Positions 23,876 to 32,954 of a DNA stretch of 64,000 nucleotides are shown piece after piece. The translations under genes were made by a program, and so were the position numbers. Under the pieces are notes generated by a model. It was given only the letters and a program-made list of their open reading frames with translations, was not told the origin of the DNA and did no database searches. The DNA comes from Fimbriimonadaceae bacterium (GTDB lineage: Bacteria; Armatimonadota; Fimbriimonadia; Fimbriimonadales; Fimbriimonadaceae), in contig JAHBTB010000001.1 in NCBI GenBank assembly GCA_019638795.1, positions 496,001-560,000 of the forward strand. The letters are read 5' to 3'. Position 1 is the stretch's first letter; each line of letters opens with the position of its first letter.

Positions 23876-25405
23876 TCAGTCGAGCTTCCTGAACTCCACA
23901 CCCGCCGCGCTGAGCCGTTGCAGGTGCTCGGCCAGGCGCACGGTGAAACCCTTGTAGTCCTTCTTGGCCGTGGGGGTCCACACCACTTCGGCGAGGGCGC
24001 ACGCCCGCGGGAAGGCCATGTATTCCAGATGCTCGGGGGTGGCGATGTACTCGGCCCAAAGCTGTCCCTGCGCCCCCAGGACGTGTTTCGCCTGGGCCGG
24101 AGTGAACGTCGCGGGGACCGGGTCGAAGCTGTACACCTTCTCCAAGGGCAGGTATCCGCCGATACCGAAGGGTTCCTTTTCAACCGGCTTGGCCTGGTAG
24201 TAGTCCAGGTAAGTGAACTGGGTCGGAGCCATGACCACGTCGTGACCTTCCTTCGCGGCAGTGATCCCTCCTTCCATGCCGCGCCAACTCATCACCGTCG
24301 CACCCGGGGCCAGACCGCCCTCCAGGATCTCGTCCCAACCCAGGAGCCGACGCCCCTTGCCCGTCAGGTAATGGTCCATCTGGGTGATGAACCAACTCTG
24401 CATGCCGTGTTCGTCCTTGGTGCCGCGCTGCTTGATCAACTCCTGCACCCGTGGACTGGCCTTCCATTGGTCCTTCGGGCATTCGTCGCCGCCGACGTGG
24501 ATGAACTTGCTCGGAAAGACCTGCATGACCTCGTCCAGGACGTTTTGGAGGAACTTGACGGTCGACTCCTCGACGTTGAAGACATTGGGGTTGACCCCCC
24601 ATGTCTCCATGACTTCAAGCCGCTCCTTCAGGTTGCCCAACTCGGGATAGGCGGCGATGGCCGCCTGGGCGTGGCCCGGCATCTCGATCTCGGGGACGAT
24701 GTTGATGTGGCGGGCCGCCGCGTACTTGACGAGGTCCTTCAGTTCCTTCTGGGTGTAGAAGCCGCCGTGGCGTTTGCCGTCGTACTTGCCCGAATTCCTG
24801 CCGATCACGGTCTGCTTGCGCCAGGCACCGATTTCGGTCAGCTTGGGGTAGCGCTTGATCTCAATCCGCCAGCCCTGGTCATCAACTAAGTGCAGGTGCA
24901 GGCTGTTCATCTTATGCATAGCCAGCAGATCGACAAACTTGTACAGTTCTTCCTTGGGCATGAAGTGACGGGCCACGTCGAGCATGAGGCCGCGCCACCG
25001 GAAGCGGGGGACGTCGACGATGTCGACCGACGGCATCTCCCACTTGACCCCGCTGGCCTTGGCCTTACCGAAAGCGGCGGGAGGCAGCAACTGACGCAAT
25101 GTCTGGCCACCGTAGAAGAGCCCGGCGGCAGTCTGGGCGGTGACTTGCACGCCGTCAGGCCGGACTTTCAGGCGATACCCTTCGTCGCCGAGTTCCTTGT
25201 CGTCTTTCAGCGAGAACGTCACCGACTTGCTTGCCCGGTTGGCGGTGACCCGCAAGGTCAGTCCCGTCGGGGCTCGCAGCGACTCCGCGATGAGGCGGGC
25301 CACCGGGGCGGCGTCGCCCGAAGCGTGGAACGCCGTCTTGGCATCGAGGGTGAAGTGGCCGTCGGCAGGGGTCAGGCTCGTCGGCAATGGGACGATGGCG
25401 AACAT
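23876..25405 (-). CDS. Beta-N-acetylhexosaminidase, GH20
   Basis: A 509-residue retaining hexosaminidase that removes terminal GlcNAc or GalNAc by substrate-assisted catalysis. The N-terminal GH20b domain fills about residues 1-125 and the catalytic barrel the rest. The catalytic Asp-Glu pair is in FIHVGGDECPK (residues 307-308). The barrel start MLDVARHFMP and HLHLVDDQGWRIEIK are typical, and the subsite Trp in MSWRG and QLWAEY are seen. No signal peptide is visible, unusual for GH20, so it may act in the cytoplasm on imported chitobiose or muropeptide fragments. It is divergent from the ABC transporter operon, with 53 bases between starts. Confidence 0.94.
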   Translation of the reverse strand: MFAIVPLPTSLTPADGHFTLDAKTAFHASGDAAPVARLIAESLRAPTGLTLRVTANRASKSVTFSLKDDKELGDEGYRLKVRPDGVQVTAQTAAGLFYGGQTLRQLLPPAAFGKAKASGVKWEMPSVDIVDVPRFRWRGLMLDVARHFMPKEELYKFVDLLAMHKMNSLHLHLVDDQGWRIEIKRYPKLTEIGAWRKQTVIGRNSGKYDGKRHGGFYTQKELKDLVKYAAARHINIVPEIEMPGHAQAAIAAYPELGNLKERLEVMETWGVNPNVFNVEESTVKFLQNVLDEVMQVFPSKFIHVGGDECPKDQWKASPRVQELIKQRGTKDEHGMQSWFITQMDHYLTGKGRRLLGWDEILEGGLAPGATVMSWRGMEGGITAAKEGHDVVMAPTQFTYLDYYQAKPVEKEPFGIGGYLPLEKVYSFDPVPATFTPAQAKHVLGAQGQLWAEYIATPEHLEYMAFPRACALAEVVWTPTAKKDYKGFTVRLAEHLQRLSAAGVEFRKLD

Positions 25406-25411
25406 CCTTGG

Positions 25412-25417
25412 ATCGTA
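25412..25417 (-). promoter_or_regulatory. -10 box, leaderless type
   Basis: TACGAT on the minus strand, 6 bases before the ATG of the GH20 gene. Confidence 0.5.
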
Positions 25418-25445
25418 CCCAGCCCAACGGAGAGCCCGGACCGGG

Positions 25446-25451
25446 TACGTT
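25446..25451 (+). promoter_or_regulatory. -10 box, leaderless type
   Basis: TACGTT, 7 bases before the araF ATG. It would drive the six-gene transporter operon. Confidence 0.45.
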
Positions 25452-25458
25452 CGCTGTC

Positions 25459-26484
25459 ATGAAGCGCATTCTCGGCTTCGCCCTCGGGGCCACGCTCCTG
25501 CTGGCAGGATGCACCCCGCCACCCAGTGAGACCAAGAGCAACCCGTCGTCCGACGCGACGACCGTGGCCGCCAAGGACGTCACGATCGGGTTCATTGTCA
25601 AGTCCATGTCCGACACCTGGTTCCCGGTGGAGATCGCCTTTGCCAAGAAGGAGGCCGACAAGCTGGGTTGCAAACTGCTCAGTCAGGAAGCCAAGACGGG
25701 CGAGTCGGTGCTCGCGACAATCGACTCGATGGCCGCGCAAGGCGCCAAGGGCATCATCATCTGCTCCCCCGAGACCCAACTCGGCCCCGCCATCGAGGCC
25801 AAGTGCAAAGAGAAGGGTCTCAAGCTCATGTCCGTCGACGACCAACTGGTCAACGAGGGCAAGCCGATGACGGACATCCCCCACCTCGGCATCAGCGCCG
25901 AGAAGATCGGCAACCTGGTCGGCACCACGATCGCCGACGAGGCCAAGAAGCGGGGATGGAACATGGCCGAGGTCGGTGCCATCGCTGTCCTGAAGGAAGA
26001 CCTCGAGACGGCGCGCCAACGCGTGAACGGTGCCAAGGCCGAACTGCTGAAGGCGGGCCTGCCTGAAGCTAACTTCTTTGTCGCCCCCTGGCTCGGCGCC
26101 GTCGACATCGGCTCGGCCAACGACGCGGCAAACATCGTGCTCACCCAGCACGGCCAGATCAAGAAGTGGGTCTGCCTGAGCAGCAACGACGACGGGATGA
26201 TGGGAGCCGTCCGCGCCATCGAAAGCCATAAGATCCCCGCCGCCGACATTATCGGCGTCGGTATCAACGGCGGGCCGCCGATCAAGGAAGAGTTTGACAG
26301 CGGCAAGGCGAGCGGCGTCTTCGGGTCGATCCTGCTCAGCCCGAGCCAGCACGGCGGCAAGACGGTCGAACTGATGTTTGACTGGCTGACCAAGGGCACC
26401 GTGCCGCCACCGGTCACATTGACCTCAGGCACCGCGATCACCCGCGACAACTATAAGGAAGCGATGGCCAAGGAATCCTCGTGA
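25459..26484 (+). CDS. araF: L-arabinose-binding lipoprotein of an ABC importer
   Basis: The substrate-binding component of a CUT2 sugar importer, 341 residues. A lipoprotein signal with lipobox LLLAGC replaces the plain signal peptide of the Escherichia coli protein. The mature part follows AraF closely by eye: GFIVKSMSDTWF, DSMAAQGAKGIIICSPETQLGPAI, SVDDQLVN, SNDDGMMGAVRAIES and GVGINGG. Positions matching the known arabinose contacts (Lys and Trp near the start, Asp of VDDQ, the Asn of SND and of GING) are kept. Arabinose is therefore the best guess, and a related pentose or galactose remains possible. It overlaps araG by 4 bases (GTGA). Confidence 0.88.
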   Translation: MKRILGFALGATLLLAGCTPPPSETKSNPSSDATTVAAKDVTIGFIVKSMSDTWFPVEIAFAKKEADKLGCKLLSQEAKTGESVLATIDSMAAQGAKGIIICSPETQLGPAIEAKCKEKGLKLMSVDDQLVNEGKPMTDIPHLGISAEKIGNLVGTTIADEAKKRGWNMAEVGAIAVLKEDLETARQRVNGAKAELLKAGLPEANFFVAPWLGAVDIGSANDAANIVLTQHGQIKKWVCLSSNDDGMMGAVRAIESHKIPAADIIGVGINGGPPIKEEFDSGKASGVFGSILLSPSQHGGKTVELMFDWLTKGTVPPPVTLTSGTAITRDNYKEAMAKESS

Positions 26485-27974
26485 GCGGGGCCCGTCTTGT
26501 CGTGCAGGGCGTCGGGAAGTCGTTTCCCGGCGTCCAGGCCCTGTCTGACGTGTCGTTCTCGGTCGCGGGGGGCTCTGTCCATGCCCTTTGTGGCGAAAAC
26601 GGCGCGGGGAAAAGCACCTTGCTTAAGGTGCTGGCGGGCGTCCACCGGCCCGACACCGGGTCCCTCGCCCTGGACGGCAAGACAATCCAACCGCGTTCAC
26701 CTTTGGAGGCCCTTGCCTGCGGGGTGGCCGTCATCTATCAGGAACTCCACCTTGTCCCGGAGGTCAGCGTCGCCGAAAACGTGATGCTGGGTCACCTGCC
26801 GAGCCGGTTCGGAGTGGTCGACCGCGCCACCCTCCGCCAGACCGCCATGCGGGCGCTGGAACAGGTCGGTCTCCCCGTCGACCCCTCGACCAAGCTCAAA
26901 GACCTGTCCCTGGCCCAGCGGCAGATGGTCGAGATCGCCAAGGCCCTGAGCCGAGACGCCCAGGTCATCGCGTTCGACGAACCGACCTCGTCCCTCACCT
27001 CCCGCGAGGTTGACAGTCTGTTCGCCCTCATCCGCCGCCTGCAGGCCGCGGGCAAGGCCATTCTCTACGTCAGCCACCGGATGGACGAGGTCACCACACT
27101 TTGCGACGCCTGCACCGTCCTCCGCGACGGACAGCATGTCACCACGTGGCACGACATGGCGGGCGTGACCGCCGACACCATCGTCAACGCCATGGTCGGA
27201 CGTTCGATCCAAGACGTCTATGGTTACACCCCGCGCGAAGTCGGTGGACCCGTGCTCCAGGTGGACAATGTCACGGGGAAGGGTCTGCGGCACCCGGCTT
27301 CCCTGGAGGTCAAGGCGGGCGAGATCGTCGGTGTCTTCGGGCTTGTCGGCGCCGGGCGGACCGAGCTGCTCAAAGCGGTCTACACCGGCGACGGCGGGAC
27401 GGTGACGGTCGGCGCGACACCCCTCGTCCGCCGAGAGCCCCGAAGTTCCGTCCAAGCCGGTCTGGTCTTTTGCCCCGAGGACCGGAAAAAGGAGGGGATC
27501 ATCCCCCAGATGTCAGTCGAGGAGAACGCCAACCTGAGCGTCCGGCGACGGTTCGACCGGTTCGGGGTGATTGACGGCGCGCGCGAGCGCAAGAACGCCG
27601 AAGAGTACGTCGCGAAGCTGCGGGTGAAGACCGCCTCTCTCCAGACCCTGATCAAGAACCTGAGCGGCGGCAACCAGCAAAAGGTCGTCCTCGCCCGTTG
27701 GCTTGCCGAAGACGTCAAGGTCATCTTGCTGGACGAACCCACCCGCGGGATCGATGTCGGCGCGAAAAGCGAGATTTATGCGATCATCCGAGGTCTGGCC
27801 GAGCAGGGTGTCGGTGTCCTCATGGTGAGTAGCGAGTTGCCAGAAGTCATCGGGGTGTGCGACCGGGTCCTCGTCATGTGCGACGGACGGATCACGGGCG
27901 AGGTCGCCCGGGCCGAGGCGACGGAAGCGGCCCTGCTCCAGTTGGCCCTTCCAAAGACGGAGATGAGCGCGTGA
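26481..27974 (+). CDS. araG: L-arabinose ABC importer ATPase
   Basis: A CUT2-type ATPase with two fused nucleotide-binding domains in 497 residues. Domain 1 has Walker A GENGAGKST, signature LSLAQRQMVEIAK, Walker B VIAFDEPTSS and the switch His in YVSHRMDE. Domain 2 has a degenerate Walker A (GLVGAGRTEL), signature LSGGNQQK and Walker B VILLDEPTRG. The asymmetry is normal for this class. The region after domain 1 (IQDVYGYTPRE) resembles AraG rather than RbsA or MglA. The GTG start overlaps the araF stop and the end overlaps araH, so all three are translated in tandem. Confidence 0.93.
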   Translation: MSGARLVVQGVGKSFPGVQALSDVSFSVAGGSVHALCGENGAGKSTLLKVLAGVHRPDTGSLALDGKTIQPRSPLEALACGVAVIYQELHLVPEVSVAENVMLGHLPSRFGVVDRATLRQTAMRALEQVGLPVDPSTKLKDLSLAQRQMVEIAKALSRDAQVIAFDEPTSSLTSREVDSLFALIRRLQAAGKAILYVSHRMDEVTTLCDACTVLRDGQHVTTWHDMAGVTADTIVNAMVGRSIQDVYGYTPREVGGPVLQVDNVTGKGLRHPASLEVKAGEIVGVFGLVGAGRTELLKAVYTGDGGTVTVGATPLVRREPRSSVQAGLVFCPEDRKKEGIIPQMSVEENANLSVRRRFDRFGVIDGARERKNAEEYVAKLRVKTASLQTLIKNLSGGNQQKVVLARWLAEDVKVILLDEPTRGIDVGAKSEIYAIIRGLAEQGVGVLMVSSELPEVIGVCDRVLVMCDGRITGEVARAEATEAALLQLALPKTEMSA

Positions 27975-28924
27975 ACAAACTCAAAGGTTCGTCAGGCATG
28001 CTCCTCGTGCTGGTGGCGATGGTCATTGTCGCAAGCGTCATGGTCAAAGGCTTCGCGACCGGCGAGAACGCGGTCAGCCTTGGCTTGGCGGTCTCGACGG
28101 TCGGCCTCGTCTCGGCGACGATGCTGTACTGCTTGGCGGGCGGCGACTTTGACCTGTCGGTAGGTTCAAACCTGGCCTTGGGCGGCGTTCTTGCCGCGAT
28201 CGTCACCACCGCGACCAAGAGCGTCTTTCTGGGAATCGCGGCCGCCCTCGCCGCCGGCGCGTTGGTCGGTCTGCTCAACGGTCTGGTGATCGCCAAGCTG
28301 GGCATCAACGCCCTCATCACCACCTTGGCCACGATGCAGATCGTCCGGGGGGTGACCAACATCGTCAGCGGAGGGTCGCCCAAGACGTGCTCGGTCGTCG
28401 GGTTCGACGGCCTAGGCAAGTCGGCCGTCCTCGGAATCCCGTCGCCCATCGCCTTGACCATCCTCTGCTTCCTGGTCTTCGGCTTCCTGCTCAACCGCAC
28501 CGTCTTTGGGCGCGACACCCTGGCGATCGGAGGCAACCCGGAGGCGGCCCGTCTTGCCGGCATCAAGGTCGAGGCCACCAAGGTCTGGGTCTTCGTTTTG
28601 TCGGGCATGGTCGCCGCGTTCGCCGGGTGCGTCCAAGCCAGCCGCCTGCTCGCGGCCAGCAACAACGCCGGTGAGAAGTTGGAGCTCCAGGCCATCAGCG
28701 CCTGCGTCCTCGGGGGAGTCTCCCTGGCGGGCGGAGTGGGTACGATGTCGGGCGTCGTCGTCGGCGTGCTCATCATGGGGGTGGTTCAAAACGCCATGAG
28801 CCTGATGAACATCGACACGTTCTATCAGATGGTGGTGACCGGCGCGATCTTGCTCGCGGCTGTGGTGTTTGACAAGGTGAAAACCGCGCAAAACGAGAAG
28901 CGGAGCTCTCGAGGAACAGCATGA
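27971..28924 (+). CDS. araH: L-arabinose ABC importer permease
   Basis: A 317-residue CUT2 permease with about ten transmembrane helices. The family elements CLAGGDFDLSVGSNLALGGV, GLLNGLVIAKLGINALITTLATM and ISACVLGGVSLAGGVGTMSG are present. The GTG start at 27971 overlaps the araG stop by 4 bases; the longer in-frame extension to 27857 lies inside araG and is rejected. The gene ends with a 4-base overlap into the next transporter's binding protein, so the operon continues past the arabinose system. Confidence 0.92.
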   Translation: MNKLKGSSGMLLVLVAMVIVASVMVKGFATGENAVSLGLAVSTVGLVSATMLYCLAGGDFDLSVGSNLALGGVLAAIVTTATKSVFLGIAAALAAGALVGLLNGLVIAKLGINALITTLATMQIVRGVTNIVSGGSPKTCSVVGFDGLGKSAVLGIPSPIALTILCFLVFGFLLNRTVFGRDTLAIGGNPEAARLAGIKVEATKVWVFVLSGMVAAFAGCVQASRLLAASNNAGEKLELQAISACVLGGVSLAGGVGTMSGVVVGVLIMGVVQNAMSLMNIDTFYQMVVTGAILLAAVVFDKVKTAQNEKRSSRGTA

Positions 28925-30240
28925 AACGTATTTGGACAGGCCTCCTTGCCCTCGTCGTCGTCGCCGGTTGTAGCGGCCCCGCCCCGTCCGGTGGGGGCTC
29001 GGGAGCGGCCAAGACCGACACGCTCAACGTGATGGTCTTTGAAGGAGGGTTTGGCAAAGACTTTTATGAGAGGGCCGCGGCCGACTATGACAAAGAGCAT
29101 CCACCGCTGAAGACGACGGTCACGGGCGACCCCCACATCGACGAGCAGCTCAAGCCCCTGTTTGTCAAAGGGACCCCACCCGACCTCACCTTCCCGGGCT
29201 GGCGGTTTGACAGTTGGGCGGCGGTCACCGAGGGTCAGGTGATGCCGCTCGACGACGCCCTGGCCACCAAGGCGTACAAGAGCGAGACGACCTGGAAGGA
29301 CACCTTTGAACCGGCCCTGCTCAAGCTTGGGCAAAGTGACGGCAAGACATACATGCTGCCGTACTTCTACAGCGTCCTCGGCTGGTGGTACGACCCGGAC
29401 CTCTTCAAGGAAAACGGCTGGACTCCGCCGAAGACTTACGAAGAACTCCTTGCCTTGTGCGCCAAGATCAAGGCCAAAGGTATCGCGCCATTGACCTACC
29501 AGGGCCAATACCCGGACTACGTCATAGCCGGCATGTTGCAACCGTGGGTCATCAGCGCGGGCGGCATCGACCAGTTCGTCCGGATGCAGAACCTTGAGCC
29601 CGGGGCGTGGACCGACCCGAGCGTGGTGAAGGCGGCCAGCATGCTGAAGGAGCTCAAGGACATGGGCTACTTCGAGAACGGCGCCGGTGCCCTCAGCCAC
29701 ACCCAGGCGCAGACCGACTTCCTGACCCGCAAAGCGGCGATGATCCCGTGCGGAACGTGGCTCTACGCCGAAATGCTCAAGTCCATGCCAGAGGGCCGCA
29801 AGATCGAGTTCATGCGCCCGCCCGTGCTCGCCGCCGGCAAGGGCGACCCCACCGCGATCATGATCAAGATCGAGCCGTGGTTCGTCCCGGCGAAGGCCAA
29901 GAACCCGCAAGGCGCGATCGACCTGTTCAAGTACATGACCTCGCTCGACGAGGCCAAGAAGTTCGTGACCGAAAAGGGCACGCTCATGGCGATCAAGGGG
30001 AGCGACGCAGTCGAGCTTCCGCCCTACTTGAAAACCGCGGCGGCGGAGTTCAAGGCCAGCAAGACGGTCTGGGCGTCGCAATGGAAGGACTGGTACTCCG
30101 CCTTTTACAAGGACGTGGAGACCTTGGTCACCCAGCTCCTGAACGGCGACGTGACGCCAGAGCAGTTCGCTGAGAAGGCCGAAGCTGCCGCCGAGAAGTG
30201 CCGCAAGGACCCGGACGTCACCAAGCACAAGGTGTCGTGA
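28921..30240 (+). CDS. CUT1 sugar-binding lipoprotein (possibly NgcE-like)
   Basis: A 439-residue family 1 extracellular solute-binding protein with lipobox VVVAGC. It belongs to the CUT1 class that binds oligosaccharides. The central LPYFYSVLGWWYDPDLFKENGW followed by TPPKTYEELLALCAKIKAKG is typical, and resembles N-acetylglucosamine/chitobiose-binding NgcE by eye. That ligand would suit the GH20 gene just upstream, but neither point is decisive. The ATG overlaps the araH stop (ATGA). Its two permeases follow; no CUT1 ATPase is encoded with them. Confidence 0.88.
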   Translation: MKRIWTGLLALVVVAGCSGPAPSGGGSGAAKTDTLNVMVFEGGFGKDFYERAAADYDKEHPPLKTTVTGDPHIDEQLKPLFVKGTPPDLTFPGWRFDSWAAVTEGQVMPLDDALATKAYKSETTWKDTFEPALLKLGQSDGKTYMLPYFYSVLGWWYDPDLFKENGWTPPKTYEELLALCAKIKAKGIAPLTYQGQYPDYVIAGMLQPWVISAGGIDQFVRMQNLEPGAWTDPSVVKAASMLKELKDMGYFENGAGALSHTQAQTDFLTRKAAMIPCGTWLYAEMLKSMPEGRKIEFMRPPVLAAGKGDPTAIMIKIEPWFVPAKAKNPQGAIDLFKYMTSLDEAKKFVTEKGTLMAIKGSDAVELPPYLKTAAAEFKASKTVWASQWKDWYSAFYKDVETLVTQLLNGDVTPEQFAEKAEAAAEKCRKDPDVTKHKVS

Positions 30241-31130
30241 ACCGGCGCGGATCCCAGCGGGCGCTGTTTGTGGCGTCGTACCTGGCACCGGCGACGGCCC
30301 TGTACGGGCTGTTCGTCCTCGTGCCGTTCTTTCAGACCTTCCAGCTGTCGTTTTTCAGCTTCAGAGGGGTCAGTAGCGAACGGCGTTGGGTCGGATTCCA
30401 GTACTACCAAGTCCTCGCCACCGACGAAGTCGTGCCGAAGGTCTTGGCCCATCTAGGGTTCCTCCTCCTCGGCGGGGGAGTCTGCGCCTTGGTCATGGCC
30501 ATGGTGACGGCCCATGCCCTGCAGGAGAACTCCCGCCTCGCACGGTTTGTGCGCGGGGTGTTCCTGTTCCCCCAGGTGGTCAGCGTCGTGGCCGTCGCGG
30601 TGATGTGGCAGTTCCTCTACGCCCCCAACGCCGGGCTCGTCAACGGCGCCCTGCGCGCGGCCGGCCTCGGTGCCCTCGCCAAGAGTTGGCTGGGCGACAC
30701 GTCATGGGCCTTGCCGGCTGTCGGCGTGGCGTGGGTGTGGTTCGCGGTCGGGTTCTACGTGATGCTGTTCGCGGCCGGCATCAAGGGCATACCTGCCGAA
30801 GTGGGTGAGGCCGCCTCACTCGAAGGCTGCTTCGGGTGGAAGCGGTTTGTCTCCATCACGTGGCCGATGCTGTGGAGTGTCCGCAAAGTGGCGGTCGTCT
30901 ACATCGCCGTCAACGTGTTCAACATCTTTGCTCTGGTCAACGTCATGACCAACGGCGGGCCGGCCCGGTCGACGGAGACGTTCCTGACCTACATTTACGA
31001 GCAAGGGTTCTCCGCGTCGAAGTTTGGCTATGCCGCCGCGTTGGCCATCGTCAACCTTGGGGTGATCTTGGTCGTCACCCTGGCCCTGGGATTCCTGTTC
31101 CGTAAGAACCCCGAAGGAGGCCGCGCGTGA
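30237..31130 (+). CDS. CUT1 sugar ABC permease, MalF/UgpA type
   Basis: A 297-residue inner membrane permease with six helices. The EAA loop for ATPase contact is visible as IPAEVGEAASLEGCFGWKRFVSITWPM. The usual N-terminal motif APATALYGLFVLVPFFQTFQLSFF is present. The GTG start overlaps the binding-protein stop (GTGA), and the end overlaps the second permease. It must borrow an ATPase from elsewhere, since AraG is of the wrong class. Confidence 0.93.
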   Translation: MNRRGSQRALFVASYLAPATALYGLFVLVPFFQTFQLSFFSFRGVSSERRWVGFQYYQVLATDEVVPKVLAHLGFLLLGGGVCALVMAMVTAHALQENSRLARFVRGVFLFPQVVSVVAVAVMWQFLYAPNAGLVNGALRAAGLGALAKSWLGDTSWALPAVGVAWVWFAVGFYVMLFAAGIKGIPAEVGEAASLEGCFGWKRFVSITWPMLWSVRKVAVVYIAVNVFNIFALVNVMTNGGPARSTETFLTYIYEQGFSASKFGYAAALAIVNLGVILVVTLALGFLFRKNPEGGRA

Positions 31131-31942
31131 GAAAGCTTGCCTCCAACGTCTGGTTGACCCTCTTCGGGCTCTCTGTCGTCGTCCCCCTCCTGTGGGTCGC
31201 GATGAGTTCGCTCAAGAAAGGCGCTGACATCCTGGCTTCGCCCTGGAGCCTGCCCACCGAACCGCAGTGGTCGAACTACATGGCCGCGTGGCACCAGGCC
31301 GAGTTCAGCCGGTTCTTTTTGAACTCGTTCATCGCAAGCACGGCGACGTTGCTGATCCTCCTGCCTGTCGGCTCGATGGCCGCCTATGTCCTGGCCCGAT
31401 ACCCGTTCCGGGGCTCAAAGATCGTCCGGGGGGTCTTCCTCTTTGGCATGATGTTCCCCAACTTCCTGGCCATCGTCCCCTTGTATCTGCTCATGTCCCA
31501 ACTCGGCCTGACCGACTCCATGGTCGGCCTCGTCCTCGTCTACGTGGCCTACTCGCTCAGCTTCACGATCTTTGTCATGGGCGGGTTCTTCGAAGCCCTG
31601 CCGGGCGAACTGGCCGAAGCCGCCATGATGGACGGCTGCGGCCATAACGCGACGTTTTGGAAGGTCATGCTGCCCCTCGCCCGGCCCGGCCTGGTCGTCA
31701 CCGGCATATTCAACGGCATCGGCCTGTGGAACGAGTACAACCTCGCGAAAGTCCTCGTCCAGAAGGACGACGTCATGACCCTTCCACTCGGGCTCGCCCG
31801 CCTCACCGCGACGCAGTTCTACCAGTCCGACTGGGGAGCCCTCTTTGCGGGGCTTGTCATCGTGATGGTGCCTGTCCTGGTGATCTATTGGTTCTTCAAG
31901 GAGAAGGTCCAAGACGCCATGCTCGCCGGGGCGATCAAGTAG
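31127..31942 (+). CDS. CUT1 sugar ABC permease, MalG/UgpE type
   Basis: A 271-residue permease, partner of the preceding gene. The EAA loop reads LPGELAEAAMMDGCGHNATFWKVMLPLARPG. The MalG-type start (VVPLLWVAMSSLK) and NSFIASTATLLILLPVGSMAAY are typical. The GTG start overlaps the previous stop. The last base of its stop codon directly abuts the stop of the convergent oxidoreductase gene, with no base between, so the operon ends here without room for its own terminator hairpin. Confidence 0.93.
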   Translation: MRKLASNVWLTLFGLSVVVPLLWVAMSSLKKGADILASPWSLPTEPQWSNYMAAWHQAEFSRFFLNSFIASTATLLILLPVGSMAAYVLARYPFRGSKIVRGVFLFGMMFPNFLAIVPLYLLMSQLGLTDSMVGLVLVYVAYSLSFTIFVMGGFFEALPGELAEAAMMDGCGHNATFWKVMLPLARPGLVVTGIFNGIGLWNEYNLAKVLVQKDDVMTLPLGLARLTATQFYQSDWGALFAGLVIVMVPVLVIYWFFKEKVQDAMLAGAIK

Positions 31943-32941
31943 CTAGGCGGACGCACCGGCCCGGCGCTTGATCTCGTCGACTTCGGCCAAGCACACCCGC
32001 AGGGACTCGCGCGAAGACGCCGGGGTGACCGTCTCGACCGGCAGTCCCTTGGAAACACGGTCGACGAAGTAAGCCAACTCCGCGTAGTACCCGCCGAGGT
32101 CCGAGATGTTGCCACCGCCAGCGGCGCTCATCTTGGGAAACTCGGGGACGACGGGGTCTTTGCCCGTCTCGTAGACCGTCAGGGGGCCGCCGTCCATGAT
32201 CAGGACAGCCCGCTCAAAGACGGCCCGGAAGGCCATCTTGAACGGAGACCCGGCAGGCAGGTTCCAGCCGCCCTCCAAGTGGGCCACGGTGGACCCAAAC
32301 CGCATGGTGGTGAAGGCGTGGCACGCCCCCGTGCCGTCGACGGTGCCGTAGCTGATCGTCTCGTCCGGCGTGCCCAAGAGATACAGGGCAAAGTCAGTGT
32401 CGTGGATGTGCATGTCCAGGACACCGCCCCCGGACTTGGCTTCGTCGGCCAACCAGTTGTCGCTCGCATAGCTGGGGAAGGCACCATAGCGGGTCAGGTT
32501 GACGCTCAGCAACTTTCCATATCGACCGTCTTCCTTGGCCTGCTTAAGAAAGGCGTATTCGGGCCAAAAACGGATGCAGTGGGCGATCATCAACTGCTTG
32601 CCGCTCGCCAAGGCCGCCGCCGCCATCTCGTCGGCCTCGGCCAAGGTGCGGGCCATGGGTTTTTCGCAGACGACGTGCTTGCCCGCCTGCAGGGCCTCGA
32701 TCGCCGCCGCCGCGTGGCGGTGGGTGGGCAGGCAGACGTCGACGATGTCGAGGTCGTGGTCTGCGATCATCCCTTCGAGCGTGGGGTGGAGCTTCAGTCC
32801 GAAGTCTCCGGCAAAGGCGACGCCCCGCTCCGGCTTGTGGTCGACACAGGCGACGAGCTCGGCGTCGTCCAAGAGCCGATAGACGTTGGCGTGCATACGC
32901 CCCATGAACCCACAACCGACGATTCCGACCTTAAGCGGCAT
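31943..32941 (-). CDS. Gfo/Idh/MocA family oxidoreductase
   Basis: A 332-residue NAD(P)-dependent sugar or inositol dehydrogenase-like protein. The Rossmann nucleotide site GIVGCGFMGRMH is at residues 5-16. The EKP motif (HVVCEKPMART) and the substrate-side GGVLDMHIHDTDFALYLLG (His-x-x-x-Asp) match active members. There is no signal peptide. It lies 10 bases after the caspase gene on the same strand, but a TAGACT box overlapping the caspase stop may give it a separate leaderless transcript. The sugar substrate is unknown; the facing sugar transporter operon makes a catabolic role plausible. Confidence 0.9.
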   Translation of the reverse strand: MPLKVGIVGCGFMGRMHANVYRLLDDAELVACVDHKPERGVAFAGDFGLKLHPTLEGMIADHDLDIVDVCLPTHRHAAAAIEALQAGKHVVCEKPMARTLAEADEMAAAALASGKQLMIAHCIRFWPEYAFLKQAKEDGRYGKLLSVNLTRYGAFPSYASDNWLADEAKSGGGVLDMHIHDTDFALYLLGTPDETISYGTVDGTGACHAFTTMRFGSTVAHLEGGWNLPAGSPFKMAFRAVFERAVLIMDGGPLTVYETGKDPVVPEFPKMSAAGGGNISDLGGYYAELAYFVDRVSKGLPVETVTPASSRESLRVCLAEVDEIKRRAGASA

Positions 32942-32948
32942 GCCGCCG

Positions 32949-32954
32949 AGTCTA
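32949..32954 (-). promoter_or_regulatory. -10 box, leaderless type
   Basis: TAGACT on the minus strand, 7 bases before the oxidoreductase ATG. Its first three bases are the stop codon of the caspase gene. Confidence 0.4.
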
